Assembly: GCA_947458525.1 (NCBI GenBank)
Contig: CANHAG010000086.1
Coordinates: forward strand, 1 to 6,226
Reading direction: 5' to 3'
DNA length: 6,226 nt
DNA from: Rhodospirillaceae bacterium
GTDB lineage: Bacteria > Pseudomonadota > Alphaproteobacteria > Rickettsiales > UBA3002
Below are positions 1 through 6,226 of this stretch, piece after piece. The position numbers and the translations under genes are program-made. The notes beneath the pieces were generated by a model, which was not told the DNA's origin, searched no databases, and was given only the letters and a program-made list of their open reading frames with translations. Positions within the stretch are counted from its first letter, which is position 1, and every line of letters starts with the position of its first letter.

Positions 1-860
1 CCGGTCACTTGCGTGACAAGGCGCGAGGCGCGCATGATATATTCCGTTTTCACCCCGCAGGTGACGCCGTAAACATCTTTGCGAACGTTCAGCGCCATCA
101 CCACTTCCTCAAGGCTGGCATTGCCCGCGCGCTCGCCAATGCCGTTGATGGTGCATTCAATCTGCCGCGCCCCGGCTTTCACTGCGGCGAGGGAATTCGC
201 GGTTGCGAGCCCCAGATCATTCTGGCCATGGAAACTGAAGATCACGTGTTCCGCACCCGGCACTTTGCCCATCACATGGGTGAACATTTTCGCAATCGTT
301 TCGGGCGTGCCGTAGCCCACCGTATCCGGCAGGTTGATGGTCGTCGCACCCGCTTTGATGGCCGCCTCCACCGCGCGGCAGAGAAAATCAAGCTCGGTGC
401 GCGTCGCATCCATCGCGCTCCATTCCACATTATCGGTAAAGCTGCGGGCAAGCGTCACCGCGTCGCGAATCACTTCAATGGCCTGATCCTGCGATAGCTT
501 GAACTGGTGCGTCAGATGAATCTCGCTCGTGCTCATGAAAGTGTGAATGCGCGGGCGGCGGGCGGGTTTCAGCGCTTCGGCTGCGCGGCGGATATCGGCT
601 TCTTTCGCGCGCGCCAGTGAACAGACAACGGCGTTCTGGGTCACTTCGGCAATGGCTTTGACCGCTTCAAAATCACCATCAGATGCCATGGCGAACCCGG
701 CCTCAATCACATCCACCCCCATCGTGTCGAGCAGCTCGGCGACGAGGAGTTTTTCCTCCCGCGTCATGCTCATGCCGGGGGACTGCTCGCCATCGCGCAA
801 GGTGGTGTCGAAGATGGTAACGCGGGGTGCGTGGCTCGTGACTCGAGACTCGTGGCTCAT
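1..860 (-). CDS. leuA: 2-isopropylmalate synthase, N-terminal part, 3' end outside window
   Basis: LeuA condenses acetyl-CoA with 2-ketoisovalerate, the first committed step of leucine synthesis. I translated the strand directly: the frame is open for 286 codons from the ATG at 858-860 to the window edge. It covers the TIM-barrel domain (full LeuA is about 510-520 residues; the C-terminal leucine-sensing domain is outside). Visible motifs are [16 protein letters not shown] with metal ligand Asp18, [33 protein letters not shown] and [10 protein letters not shown] with Asn247. The metal-binding HxH element reads His211-Gly-Gln213, so the second His is Gln. The N-terminus [14 protein letters not shown] is heptamer-repeat translation; conserved sequence begins near Arg13. 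An AAGGA at 868-872, 7 bases upstream, supports the start, and the start overlaps the preceding stop as ATGA. Leu and Ile/Val genes adjacent suggests coordinated branched-chain synthesis. Confidence 0.96.
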   Translation of the reverse strand, partial: MSHESRVTSHAPRVTIFDTTLRDGEQSPGMSMTREEKLLVAELLDTMGVDVIEAGFAMASDGDFEAVKAIAEVTQNAVVCSLARAKEADIRRAAEALKPARRPRIHTFMSTSEIHLTHQFKLSQDQAIEVIRDAVTLARSFTDNVEWSAMDATRTELDFLCRAVEAAIKAGATTINLPDTVGYGTPETIAKMFTHVMGKVPGAEHVIFSFHGQNDLGLATANSLAAVKAGARQIECTINGIGERAGNASLEEVVMALNVRKDVYGVTCGVKTEYIMRASRLVTQVT

Positions 861-865
861 GACGC
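831..865 (+). repeat. Heptamer array at the leuA start (5 units)
   Basis: On the plus strand this reads GTGGCTC, GTGACTC, GAGACTC, GTGGCTC, ATGACGC, exactly five 7-base units. The array contains the leuA start codon, the stop of the four-helix-bundle gene and the codons for the first LeuA residues. Because 7 bases is not a multiple of 3, it encodes a heptapeptide repeat ([14 protein letters not shown]). It is the inverted partner of the array at 1228-1255; both end in TGACGC on the side facing the gene between them. Confidence 0.92.
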
Positions 866-1234
866 AATCCTTACATCTAATTTGGCAATTAATGCACGCA
901 ACATGCGGCTGACAGCATCTAATTCTTCGGCCAGTTCGGGTAGTCTGGAAACATCCATATACTCTAGAGATTCAGCGAGCAAATACTGGGTTTCCAGTTC
1001 GCCGACAGAACCTAAAGCCACCGATAAAAACTGCTTATACTCTTTTGTGGAATGGCGATTGAACCCTTCTGCGATATTCGATGGAATCGACACGGCTGCC
1101 CGCCGCATTTGCGGCACTAATCCAAAGCGCTCATCCGAGGGAAAATTCTTTGTATGCTCATAAACCAGCTTCGCGAGTTTCATGCTGCGTTGCCACACAT
1201 TCAAATCTTTGAAGTTGATTATTTCACGCGTCAC
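857..1234 (-). CDS. Four-helix-bundle protein of the 23S rRNA intervening-sequence (S23/IVP) family
   Basis: A 125-residue protein with the hallmarks of the small four-helix-bundle family (PF05635/TIGR02436 type) first found as ORFs in 23S rRNA intervening sequences. These are DLNVWQRSMKLAKLVYEHT (helix 1), FGLVPQMRRAAVSIPSNIAEG (about 38-58) and RHSTKEYKQFLSVALGSVGELETQ (about 60-83), followed by a final helix up to about 118. Members form pentameric bundles and resemble Avd, the accessory protein of diversity-generating retroelements. Their function outside rRNA is not established, and no reverse transcriptase or rRNA is visible here. The start is a GTG (1232-1234) inside the heptamer array, with an in-frame TGA two codons upstream and no Shine-Dalgarno. 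It may rely on coupling from ilvC, which stops 26 bases earlier. The stop forms an ATGA overlap with leuA. The gene is flanked by inverted heptamer arrays and is more AT-rich than ilvC, which suggests a passenger gene. Confidence 0.9.
   Translation of the reverse strand: MTREIINFKDLNVWQRSMKLAKLVYEHTKNFPSDERFGLVPQMRRAAVSIPSNIAEGFNRHSTKEYKQFLSVALGSVGELETQYLLAESLEYMDVSRLPELAEELDAVSRMLRALIAKLDVRIAS
868..872 (-). promoter_or_regulatory. leuA: Ribosome binding site of leuA within the upstream gene
   Basis: AAGGA lies 7 bases before the ATG at 858-860, inside the last codons of the four-helix-bundle gene. It supports this start even though the first dozen residues are repeat-derived. Confidence 0.65.
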
Positions 1235-1255
1235 GAGTCACGAGCCCCGAGTCAC
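1228..1255 (-). repeat. Heptamer array at the ilvC/four-helix-bundle junction (4 units)
   Basis: On the minus strand this reads GTGACTC, GGGGCTC, GTGACTC, GTGACGC, then GTGAA. It fills nearly all of the gap between the ilvC stop and the next gene and supplies that gene's GTG start. Same unit type as 831-865 but opposite orientation, so the two arrays bracket the four-helix-bundle gene as inverted repeats. Confidence 0.92.
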
Positions 1256-1260
1256 TATCT

Positions 1261-2373
<1,113 letters not shown>

Positions 2374-2410
2374 AAAACTCTTTTAGCTGAATTCAAAAGA
2401 AATAGAAGCC

Positions 2411-2959
2411 CTAAATTCCTTTTTTCCCTCTGGCCACACTTGCCACCCCCGTGCGGCAGACTTCGGTGAGGCCGAGCGGGCGCATCAGGTCAATAAAGCT
2501 ATTCACTTTTTCGCTCGTGCCGGTGATTTCAAACACGAAGCTCTCTATCGTGGTATCGACCGGCTTGGCGCGGAAAATATCGGCGATTCTGAGCGCCTCG
2601 ACGCGTTCTTCGCCCTTACCCACCACTTTCACCAGCGCCAGCTCGCGCTCCACAAACGGGCTTTCGGTCGTGAGGTCATGTACCTTATGCACCGGCACCA
2701 TGCGCTCCAAGAGCGCTATGATATGCGCTACTTTGCGCGCCGAACCACGGGTGACAATGGTGATGCGCGAAAGGTGTTTTTTAACATCCACCTCCGCCAC
2801 GGTGAGCGACTCAATATTATAGCCGCGGCTTGAGAATAACCCCACCACGCGGTTCAGCACGCCAAATTCATTATCGACCAGCACGGCCAGAATATGCCGC
2901 TCTTCAAGCGGTTTTTCCTGGGCAATATCATAGACGATATCGAGGGATTCCTGGGTCAT
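2411..2959 (-). CDS. ilvN: Acetohydroxyacid synthase, small regulatory subunit
   Basis: The regulatory partner of IlvB activates the catalytic subunit and gives valine feedback control in characterised enzymes. The product is 182 residues, normal for the longer (IlvH-like) small subunits. Residues about 22-95 form an N-terminal ACT domain with HILAVLVDNEFGVLNRVVGL and the glycine-containing FSSRGYNIESL, which is where valine binds at the subunit interface in known homologues. Residues about 105-178 match the ALS small-subunit C-terminal domain (RELALVKV, then FEITGTSEKVNSFIDLM and the end EVCRTGVASVARG). The ATG at 2957-2959 shares four bases with the stop of the GIY-YIG gene. No good Shine-Dalgarno is visible just upstream, so translation probably depends on ribosomes finishing the inserted gene. 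ilvC follows after 136 bases. The symbol ilvH would fit as well. Confidence 0.96.
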   Translation of the reverse strand: MTQESLDIVYDIAQEKPLEERHILAVLVDNEFGVLNRVVGLFSSRGYNIESLTVAEVDVKKHLSRITIVTRGSARKVAHIIALLERMVPVHKVHDLTTESPFVERELALVKVVGKGEERVEALRIADIFRAKPVDTTIESFVFEITGTSEKVNSFIDLMRPLGLTEVCRTGVASVARGKKGI

Positions 2960-3363
2960 GCGACTATCTCATCAGCCTTAGTTTTGCTGTCATCCCGGGC
3001 TTGTCCAGGGATCCCCCGCCTCTCGCCGTGATCAGTATCTGATGACGGGGTAATCGCAGAGGCAAGGCTCCCTGCCGACAAATTCGTGTAAAGATCGATC
3101 CATTCCGGATTCATACGCGATATTGCCTCACATTTTATGGGTCGCGCCCAGTGTTTAATACGTTTTTCCTGCAAGATTGCCAATTCGATACTGCCAAAAC
3201 AATCGTAATACAAGAGTTTGTCAACATTGTAGCGATAGGAAAATCCCTTGATCAGCTTATTCTTATGCTCCCACACTCTGCGAATCAGATCATTGGTTAC
3301 GCCAACATAAAACACGTTGTGATGCAGGTTGCCGAGTATATACACATAAAATATTTCCGCCAT
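2956..3363 (-). CDS. Small GIY-YIG nuclease-domain protein, inserted between ilvB and ilvN
   Basis: A 135-residue protein whose first 95 residues form a complete GIY-YIG domain of the short stand-alone type (UvrC/YhbQ-like superfamily). Visible motif residues are Tyr8 in YVYIL, Tyr19-Val-Gly21 (the YIG element), Arg28/Arg29, His33-Lys34 and the expected catalytic Glu66 in LQEKRIKHW; the domain closes with the family's typical MNPEWIDLY. The family acts on DNA as a nuclease, but the role of these small members is mostly unknown and I infer none here. Residues 96-135 are an extra tail: GIPGQARDD (117-125) is simply the translation of the palindromic repeat at 2989-3016. The ATG at 3361-3363 has a near-perfect AAGGAGG 5 bases upstream. 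The open frame continues upstream to 3483, but that part is repeat translation. The stop overlaps the ilvN start (ATGA). The core is clearly more AT-rich than ilvB, which suggests transfer. Confidence 0.9.
   Translation of the reverse strand: MAEIFYVYILGNLHHNVFYVGVTNDLIRRVWEHKNKLIKGFSYRYNVDKLLYYDCFGSIELAILQEKRIKHWARPIKCEAISRMNPEWIDLYTNLSAGSLASAITPSSDTDHGERRGIPGQARDDSKTKADEIVA
2989..3016 (+). repeat. GTCATCCCGG palindromic repeat, ilvN side of the GIY-YIG gene
   Basis: Reads GTCATCCCGGGCTTG and then TCCAGGGATCCCC, a slightly imperfect palindrome with ATCCC/GGGAT arms (2992-2996 and 3008-3012). It is the type I recognise as an abundant dispersed repeat in alphaproteobacteria. It lies within the tail of the GIY-YIG reading frame, encoding GIPGQARDD, and is the inverted partner of the copy at 3416-3452. 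Confidence 0.85.
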
Positions 3364-3368
3364 TTTCG

Positions 3369-3375
3369 CCTCCTT
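3369..3375 (-). promoter_or_regulatory. Strong ribosome binding site of the GIY-YIG gene
   Basis: The minus strand reads AAGGAGG, then CGAAA, then ATG. This is a near-perfect Shine-Dalgarno at 5-base spacing, better than that of any biosynthetic gene in the window. It fixes the start at 3363. Because the gene is coupled to ilvN by ATGA, this site probably also sets ilvN translation. Confidence 0.85.
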
Positions 3376-3415
3376 ACACCGGCAATTCCCTGCTACTTCC
3401 CGAGACCTTGCTTCA

Positions 3416-3452
3416 GGGGATCCCGGTATTGCTCGCGCAAACCGGGATGACG
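3416..3452 (-). repeat. GTCATCCCGG palindromic repeat, ilvB side of the GIY-YIG gene
   Basis: On the minus strand it begins GTCATCCCGGTTTGC and ends ACCGGGATCCCC. Arms ATCCCGGT (3420-3427) and ACCGGGAT (3441-3448) pair perfectly, extended by TTGC/GCAA around a four-base loop, so the mRNA could fold into a strong hairpin between ilvB and the GIY-YIG gene. No T-run follows, so it is not a standard terminator. It could still protect the ilvB message end or lower read-through. Confidence 0.85.
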
Positions 3453-3479
3453 CCCAAGAACGGGGTGACGCAGTAATGC

Positions 3480-5234
3480 TCACACCTGATTCGTATCCAG
3501 CACGCGGCTGGGTTCTTCGGGCCCGAGCACCAGCTCGTGATGCGCGGCGCCGGCGGGGATCATGGGGTAGACATTCTCATTCGGGTCCACCCAGCAATCA
3601 AAGAGCACGGGGCCTTTATGGTCGAGCATTTCGCGCAAGGCCGCGTCAAGTTTCGCCGGGTCTTTGCAGCGTATGCCCTTCAGCCCGAACGCCTCGGCCA
3701 TGGCGACGAAATCCGGCAGCGCATCCATGTAGGATTCGCTGTAGCGCGAGGAATAAAACATCTCCTGCCACTGGCGCACCATGCCCATATACTGGTTATT
3801 GAGAATCATAATTTTCACCGGCAGCCGGTATTGCACGGCGGTCGATAATTCCTGCAGGCACATCATGAAACTGGCCTCGCCCGTCACGCACACGACGGGC
3901 TTATTCGGGTGCGCAATCTGCACGCCAATCGCCGCCGGGAAACCGTAGCCCATGGTGCCGAGCCCGCCTGAGGTCATCCAGCGGTTCGGCTTGTCGTAGA
4001 GAATATGCTGCGCCGCCCACATCTGATGCTGGCCGACATCCGTCGTGATATAAAAATCTTTCTTCGCAAGTGCAGCATTGAGCCTTCTAAGCGCATGCTG
4101 CGGTTTGATATGGCGCTTTTCCTGATGGTAGCCGAAGGAGTTTTTACTGCGCCAGCCTTCAATCTGCTTCCACCATTTGGCCAGCGCGTCTTTCTGCGCG
4201 GTCAGTTTTTTCTTGCGCCACAGCGCAATCATCATCTCGATCGCCTCGCCCGCATCCGCTGCAATCGGCACCTCGACCTTGACGATTTTATGGATGGAGG
4301 ACGCATCCACATCCACATGGATTTTTTTCGAGTTGGGCGAAAATGCATCAAGCCTTCCTGTTACCCGGTCATCAAACCGCGCGCCCAGCGCGATCATCAC
4401 ATCGCACTGGCTCATGCACATATTGGCTTCAAGCGAACCATGCATGCCGGGCATGCCAAGAAACTGCCTGTCATTACCGGGAAACGCCCCAAGCCCCATG
4501 AGCGTGGTCGTGACCGGAAACCCGGTCATATGCGCCAGTTTGGCAAGCGCCTCGCAGGCGGCTTCGCCCGCATTCACCACCCCGCCGCCCACATAGAAAA
4601 TCGGCCGTTTGGCGCGCGCCATCAGCTCTACTGCGCGCTCCACCATTTTCGCTTCCGGCTTTTTCACTACCACCGCCGTGAGTTTGCGGATGGGCACGTC
4701 TTTGCCACGGTATAGGCCGGTGGCGTTCAGAATGTCTTTGGGGATATCAACCAGCACCGGGCCGGGGCGGCCGGTTGCGGCCACATAAAACGCCTCATGC
4801 AGAATCCGGTCGAGGTCATTAATATCCTGCACCAGATAATTATGTTTGGTGCAGCTGCGGGTAATGCCCGTGACGTCGGCTTCCTGAAACGCATCCGTAC
4901 CGATGAGATGGGTGGGCACCTGCCCGGTGATACAGACCAGCGGGATCGAATCCATCAGCGCATCGGTCAGCGCCGTCACCGTATTGGTAGCCCCCGGGCC
5001 GCTTGTTACCAGCAACACCCCGACCTTGCCGGTCGAGCGCGCATAGCCCTCCGCCGCGTGGCCCGCGCCCTGCTCGTGCCGCACGAGGATATGGCGCAGC
5101 TTGTTCTGCTTGAACAGCGCGTCGTAAATCGGCAGTACCGCGCCGCCGGGATAGCCGAACACCACCTCGGTGCCGCAATCGCGCAGGGAGTGAATCACCA
5201 TCTCAGCGCCGGTCATTTCGCGTGGTTCGGTCAT
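3480..5234 (-). CDS. ilvB: Acetohydroxyacid (acetolactate) synthase, large catalytic subunit
   Basis: This ThDP-dependent enzyme condenses pyruvate with pyruvate or 2-ketobutyrate, the first common step of valine, leucine and isoleucine synthesis. It works as a complex with the IlvN subunit encoded downstream. The product is 584 residues, a normal length. An N-terminal ThDP-binding domain (about 8-172) carries VFGYPGGAVLP, the catalytic Glu54 in VRHEQGAGHAAEGYAR, and TSGPGATN. A central domain spans about 196-332, with ALGARFDDRVTGR at its core. The C-terminal ThDP domain (about 392-545) has TGEASFM and ends its cofactor motif with ILNN (477-480). At the Mg-ligand position of the usual GDG/GDA motif stands Glu453; I believe GEAS also occurs in other alphaproteobacteria. 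I chose the ATG at 5232-5234 over the upstream one at 5307-5309, because the latter overlaps miaA and adds a non-conserved leader. A GGAAG at 5240-5244 could be its ribosome site. In related genomes ilvN normally follows directly; here a GIY-YIG gene intervenes. Confidence 0.97.
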   Translation of the reverse strand: MTEPREMTGAEMVIHSLRDCGTEVVFGYPGGAVLPIYDALFKQNKLRHILVRHEQGAGHAAEGYARSTGKVGVLLVTSGPGATNTVTALTDALMDSIPLVCITGQVPTHLIGTDAFQEADVTGITRSCTKHNYLVQDINDLDRILHEAFYVAATGRPGPVLVDIPKDILNATGLYRGKDVPIRKLTAVVVKKPEAKMVERAVELMARAKRPIFYVGGGVVNAGEAACEALAKLAHMTGFPVTTTLMGLGAFPGNDRQFLGMPGMHGSLEANMCMSQCDVMIALGARFDDRVTGRLDAFSPNSKKIHVDVDASSIHKIVKVEVPIAADAGEAIEMMIALWRKKKLTAQKDALAKWWKQIEGWRSKNSFGYHQEKRHIKPQHALRRLNAALAKKDFYITTDVGQHQMWAAQHILYDKPNRWMTSGGLGTMGYGFPAAIGVQIAHPNKPVVCVTGEASFMMCLQELSTAVQYRLPVKIMILNNQYMGMVRQWQEMFYSSRYSESYMDALPDFVAMAEAFGLKGIRCKDPAKLDAALREMLDHKGPVLFDCWVDPNENVYPMIPAGAAHHELVLGPEEPSRVLDTNQV

Positions 5235-5283
5235 GAGTGCTTCCGTTCGTGCTGTGGATAAATGGCTAAGGAATTTAGCGATT

Positions 5284-6226
5284 TCAACTGCTTCCGTCAA
5301 TAGAAGCAAAAATTTCTTTTGCCGACGCTACCCGCCGCGCCTCTGGGAACTGGTTGCGCAGCCAGGTTCCCTGCCGTTTGGCATAGTTGCGTGTGTTCTG
5401 CTGCGCCTTGGCAATCGCCGCTTCCAGCGTCATGTCTCCGCTAAGATGGGCGATAAGCTCCGGCACGCCGTGGGCTTTGAAGAGTGGTGATGCGTGGTGC
5501 GTGATACGTGGTACGTGATACGTGGTGTGTGATGCGTAAAGTTTCTCCCCCGCTTGCGCAAGCGCTTCACCCGCCACTAACGCCCGCACTTCCTCCAGCG
5601 CTCCATGTTCCATCATCTGTAAAAACCGCGCATCAATACGGCGGTAGATTTCGGCGCGGGGAAGCTCGGTCATAAAAAGGTGAAAACGGGCTTCCGGCAA
5701 CGGCAGCGCCGCCGGCTGGCGCTGAAAATAATCGAGGCTTTTGCCGGTCGCCTCGATCACTTCCAGCGCGCGCAGAATACGCTGGGTATCGCCGGGCTTG
5801 AGCCGGGCGGCCATGATGGGGTCTTTTTCGGTGAGAAGGGCGTGAAGAGAAGATGACCCGATGATCGGATCATCGGATGATCCGTGTATCTTACTCGACT
5901 CTCGACACTCGACTCTCGACGCTCTTACTCTCTCCCGCACCTCCGGCGGGATTTCTGGCACTTCGGCCAGCCCCTCCATCAACGCCTTCAGATACATGCC
6001 CGTGCCACCCACAAGCAGGGGCAGTTTCCCCTCCGCCCAGGCGCGGCGGATGGTGTGAACAACGAGCGCCAGCCAGCGCGCCACCGAGCTTGATTCGCTG
6101 GCCTCCAGCACGCCATAAAGCGCATGGGGGGTGGCCGCTTCTTCACCCGGCGTTGGCCGCGCAGTGAGAATGCGTAAGGGGCGGTACATCTGCATCGCAT
6201 CCGCATTGATGATGACACAGGGGCGC
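5284..6226 (-). CDS. miaA: tRNA dimethylallyltransferase, 5' end outside window
   Basis: MiaA transfers a dimethylallyl group from DMAPP to N6 of adenosine 37 in tRNAs reading UNN codons, in the cytoplasm. The frame is open to the window edge, giving 313 visible residues; the N-terminal P-loop segment is outside. Visible family signatures are INADAMQMY followed by LRILTARPTP (substrate and tRNA contact region), VGGTGMYLKAL, QRILRALEV and the C-terminal YAKRQGTWLRNQ. The Met at 6193-6195 is internal, because conserved sequence continues upstream of it. Compared with ordinary MiaA (about 300-310 residues in all) the protein is long: two segments, at about 5848-5919 and 5485-5535, replace short loops and are encoded by tandem heptamer and octamer repeats, in frame. 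The residue after the conserved Asp is Ala, where Ser is usual. The TGA stop lies 49 bases before the ilvB start, so co-transcription with ilvB is likely. Identity is certain; functionality with the inserts is inferred from the intact frame. Confidence 0.95.
   Translation of the reverse strand, partial: RPCVIINADAMQMYRPLRILTARPTPGEEAATPHALYGVLEASESSSVARWLALVVHTIRRAWAEGKLPLLVGGTGMYLKALMEGLAEVPEIPPEVRERVRASRVECRESSKIHGSSDDPIIGSSSLHALLTEKDPIMAARLKPGDTQRILRALEVIEATGKSLDYFQRQPAALPLPEARFHLFMTELPRAEIYRRIDARFLQMMEHGALEEVRALVAGEALAQAGEKLYASHTTYHVPRITHHASPLFKAHGVPELIAHLSGDMTLEAAIAKAQQNTRNYAKRQGTWLRNQFPEARRVASAKEIFASIDGSS
5487..5535 (+). repeat. Heptamer array inside miaA (7 units)
   Basis: On the plus strand there are seven consecutive 7-base units: GTGATGC, GTGGTGC, GTGATAC, GTGGTAC, GTGATAC, GTGGTGT, GTGATGC. 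Position 4 alternates A and G, giving a 14-base higher-order period. The consensus GTGRTRC is close to the GTGRCTC of the arrays near leuA. In the MiaA frame it encodes HTTYHVPRITHHAS and neighbours, a segment normal MiaA proteins lack, just before the conserved KAHGVPEL. Confidence 0.93.
5852..5883 (+). repeat. Octamer array with hairpin potential inside miaA
   Basis: Four 8-base units: GATGACCC, GATGATCG, GATCATCG, GATGATCC. The middle contains the inverted repeat GATGAT-CGG-ATCATC, able to form a short hairpin. It lies nine bases from the CTCGAC heptamer array, and together they encode an insert of about 20 residues (SSDDPIIGSS) between RERVR and the conserved LHALLTEKDP. Confidence 0.85.
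5893..5927 (+). repeat. Second heptamer array inside miaA (CTCGAC type)
   Basis: The units read ACTCGAC, TCTCGAC, ACTCGAC, TCTCGAC, GCTCTTA. The first four form a perfect 14-base tandem duplication (5893-5906 and 5907-5920). Translated in the MiaA frame it gives SRVECRESS, following the family sequence PPEVRERVRA. The unit sequence differs from the GTGRYNC arrays but has the same 7/14-base period. Confidence 0.88.

Larger units (their letters stand above)
3364..3479 (-). other. ilvB to GIY-YIG intergenic gap
   Basis: This 116-base gap holds the palindromic repeat at 3416-3452 and the strong ribosome site of the GIY-YIG gene. I see no gene and no convincing promoter in it. Confidence 0.6.

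Noticed and set aside
9..497. Plus-strand open frame opposite leuA (162 codons)
   Set aside because: The minus strand here encodes unmistakable LeuA; the plus-strand product is low in known motifs and is an antisense shadow.
857..1234. Diversity-generating retroelement, suggested by the Avd-like four-helix-bundle protein
   Set aside because: No reverse transcriptase, template repeat or variable repeat is visible; the sequence fits the IVP family better.
2374..2410. Promoter upstream of ilvC
   Set aside because: A TTGAAT-like box exists, but no -10 match occurs at suitable spacing.
3416..3452. Rho-independent terminator after ilvB
   Set aside because: The stem is strong but there is no T-run on the minus strand, and a dispersed repeat explains it better.
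3364..3483. Extended N-terminus of the GIY-YIG gene starting at 3483
   Set aside because: The extra 40 residues are translation of the palindromic repeat, and the ATG at 3361-3363 has a strong ribosome site and matches the family start.
4005..4715. Long plus-strand open frame opposite ilvB (236 codons)
   Set aside because: Its protein has no recognisable domain and it lies wholly antisense to well-conserved ilvB codons; open antisense frames are expected in GC-rich genes.
5235..5283. Leader peptide or attenuator before ilvB
   Set aside because: Only 49 bases separate miaA and ilvB, with no run of Ile/Val/Leu codons in a short frame and no terminator hairpin.
5487..5535. CRISPR-like array
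   Set aside because: Units are 7 bases in direct tandem with no spacers; no cas genes are present.
5284..6226. miaA as a pseudogene
   Set aside because: Despite the repeat inserts the frame is uninterrupted and all conserved blocks within view are kept.

Overview
The window looks like chromosomal DNA of an alphaproteobacterium, moderately GC-rich. The basis is the gene order (miaA next to an ilvB-ilvN-ilvC-leuA block, which I recall from several alphaproteobacteria), the style of the IlvB and LeuA proteins, and 'GTCATCCCGG' type palindromic repeats common in that class. I cannot name a genus.

Every supported gene lies on the minus strand, so transcription runs from high to low coordinates: miaA (5' end missing) > ilvB > small GIY-YIG nuclease gene > ilvN > ilvC > four-helix-bundle (23S rRNA intervening-sequence type) gene > leuA (3' end missing). 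ilvB/ilvN encode the two subunits of acetohydroxyacid synthase and ilvC the next enzyme of valine/isoleucine synthesis. leuA diverts the valine precursor 2-ketoisovalerate into leucine synthesis. miaA modifies tRNA and looks like a conserved neighbour rather than part of the pathway.

The unusual content is the repeats and the two small genes. The GIY-YIG gene between ilvB and ilvN, and the four-helix-bundle gene between ilvC and leuA, each lie between inverted repeats. Each ends in a 4-base ATGA overlap with the start of the next biosynthetic gene. The repeats around the four-helix-bundle gene are tandem heptamers (GTGACTC/GTGGCTC type). They supply its start codon, its stop codon, and the leuA start codon with about the first dozen LeuA residues. 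A related heptamer array (GTGATGC/GTGGTGC type), a second heptamer array and an octamer array lie in frame inside miaA, where they appear to add peptide segments to MiaA. A different palindromic repeat with three evenly spaced hairpins fills the ilvN-ilvC gap.

The picture is an essential amino-acid operon invaded by short repeats and two small passenger genes while reading frames and translational coupling stayed intact. The only two gaps above 100 bases (3364-3479 and 2275-2410) consist largely of repeats. I see no RNA gene, CRISPR array, leader-peptide attenuator or convincing promoter.
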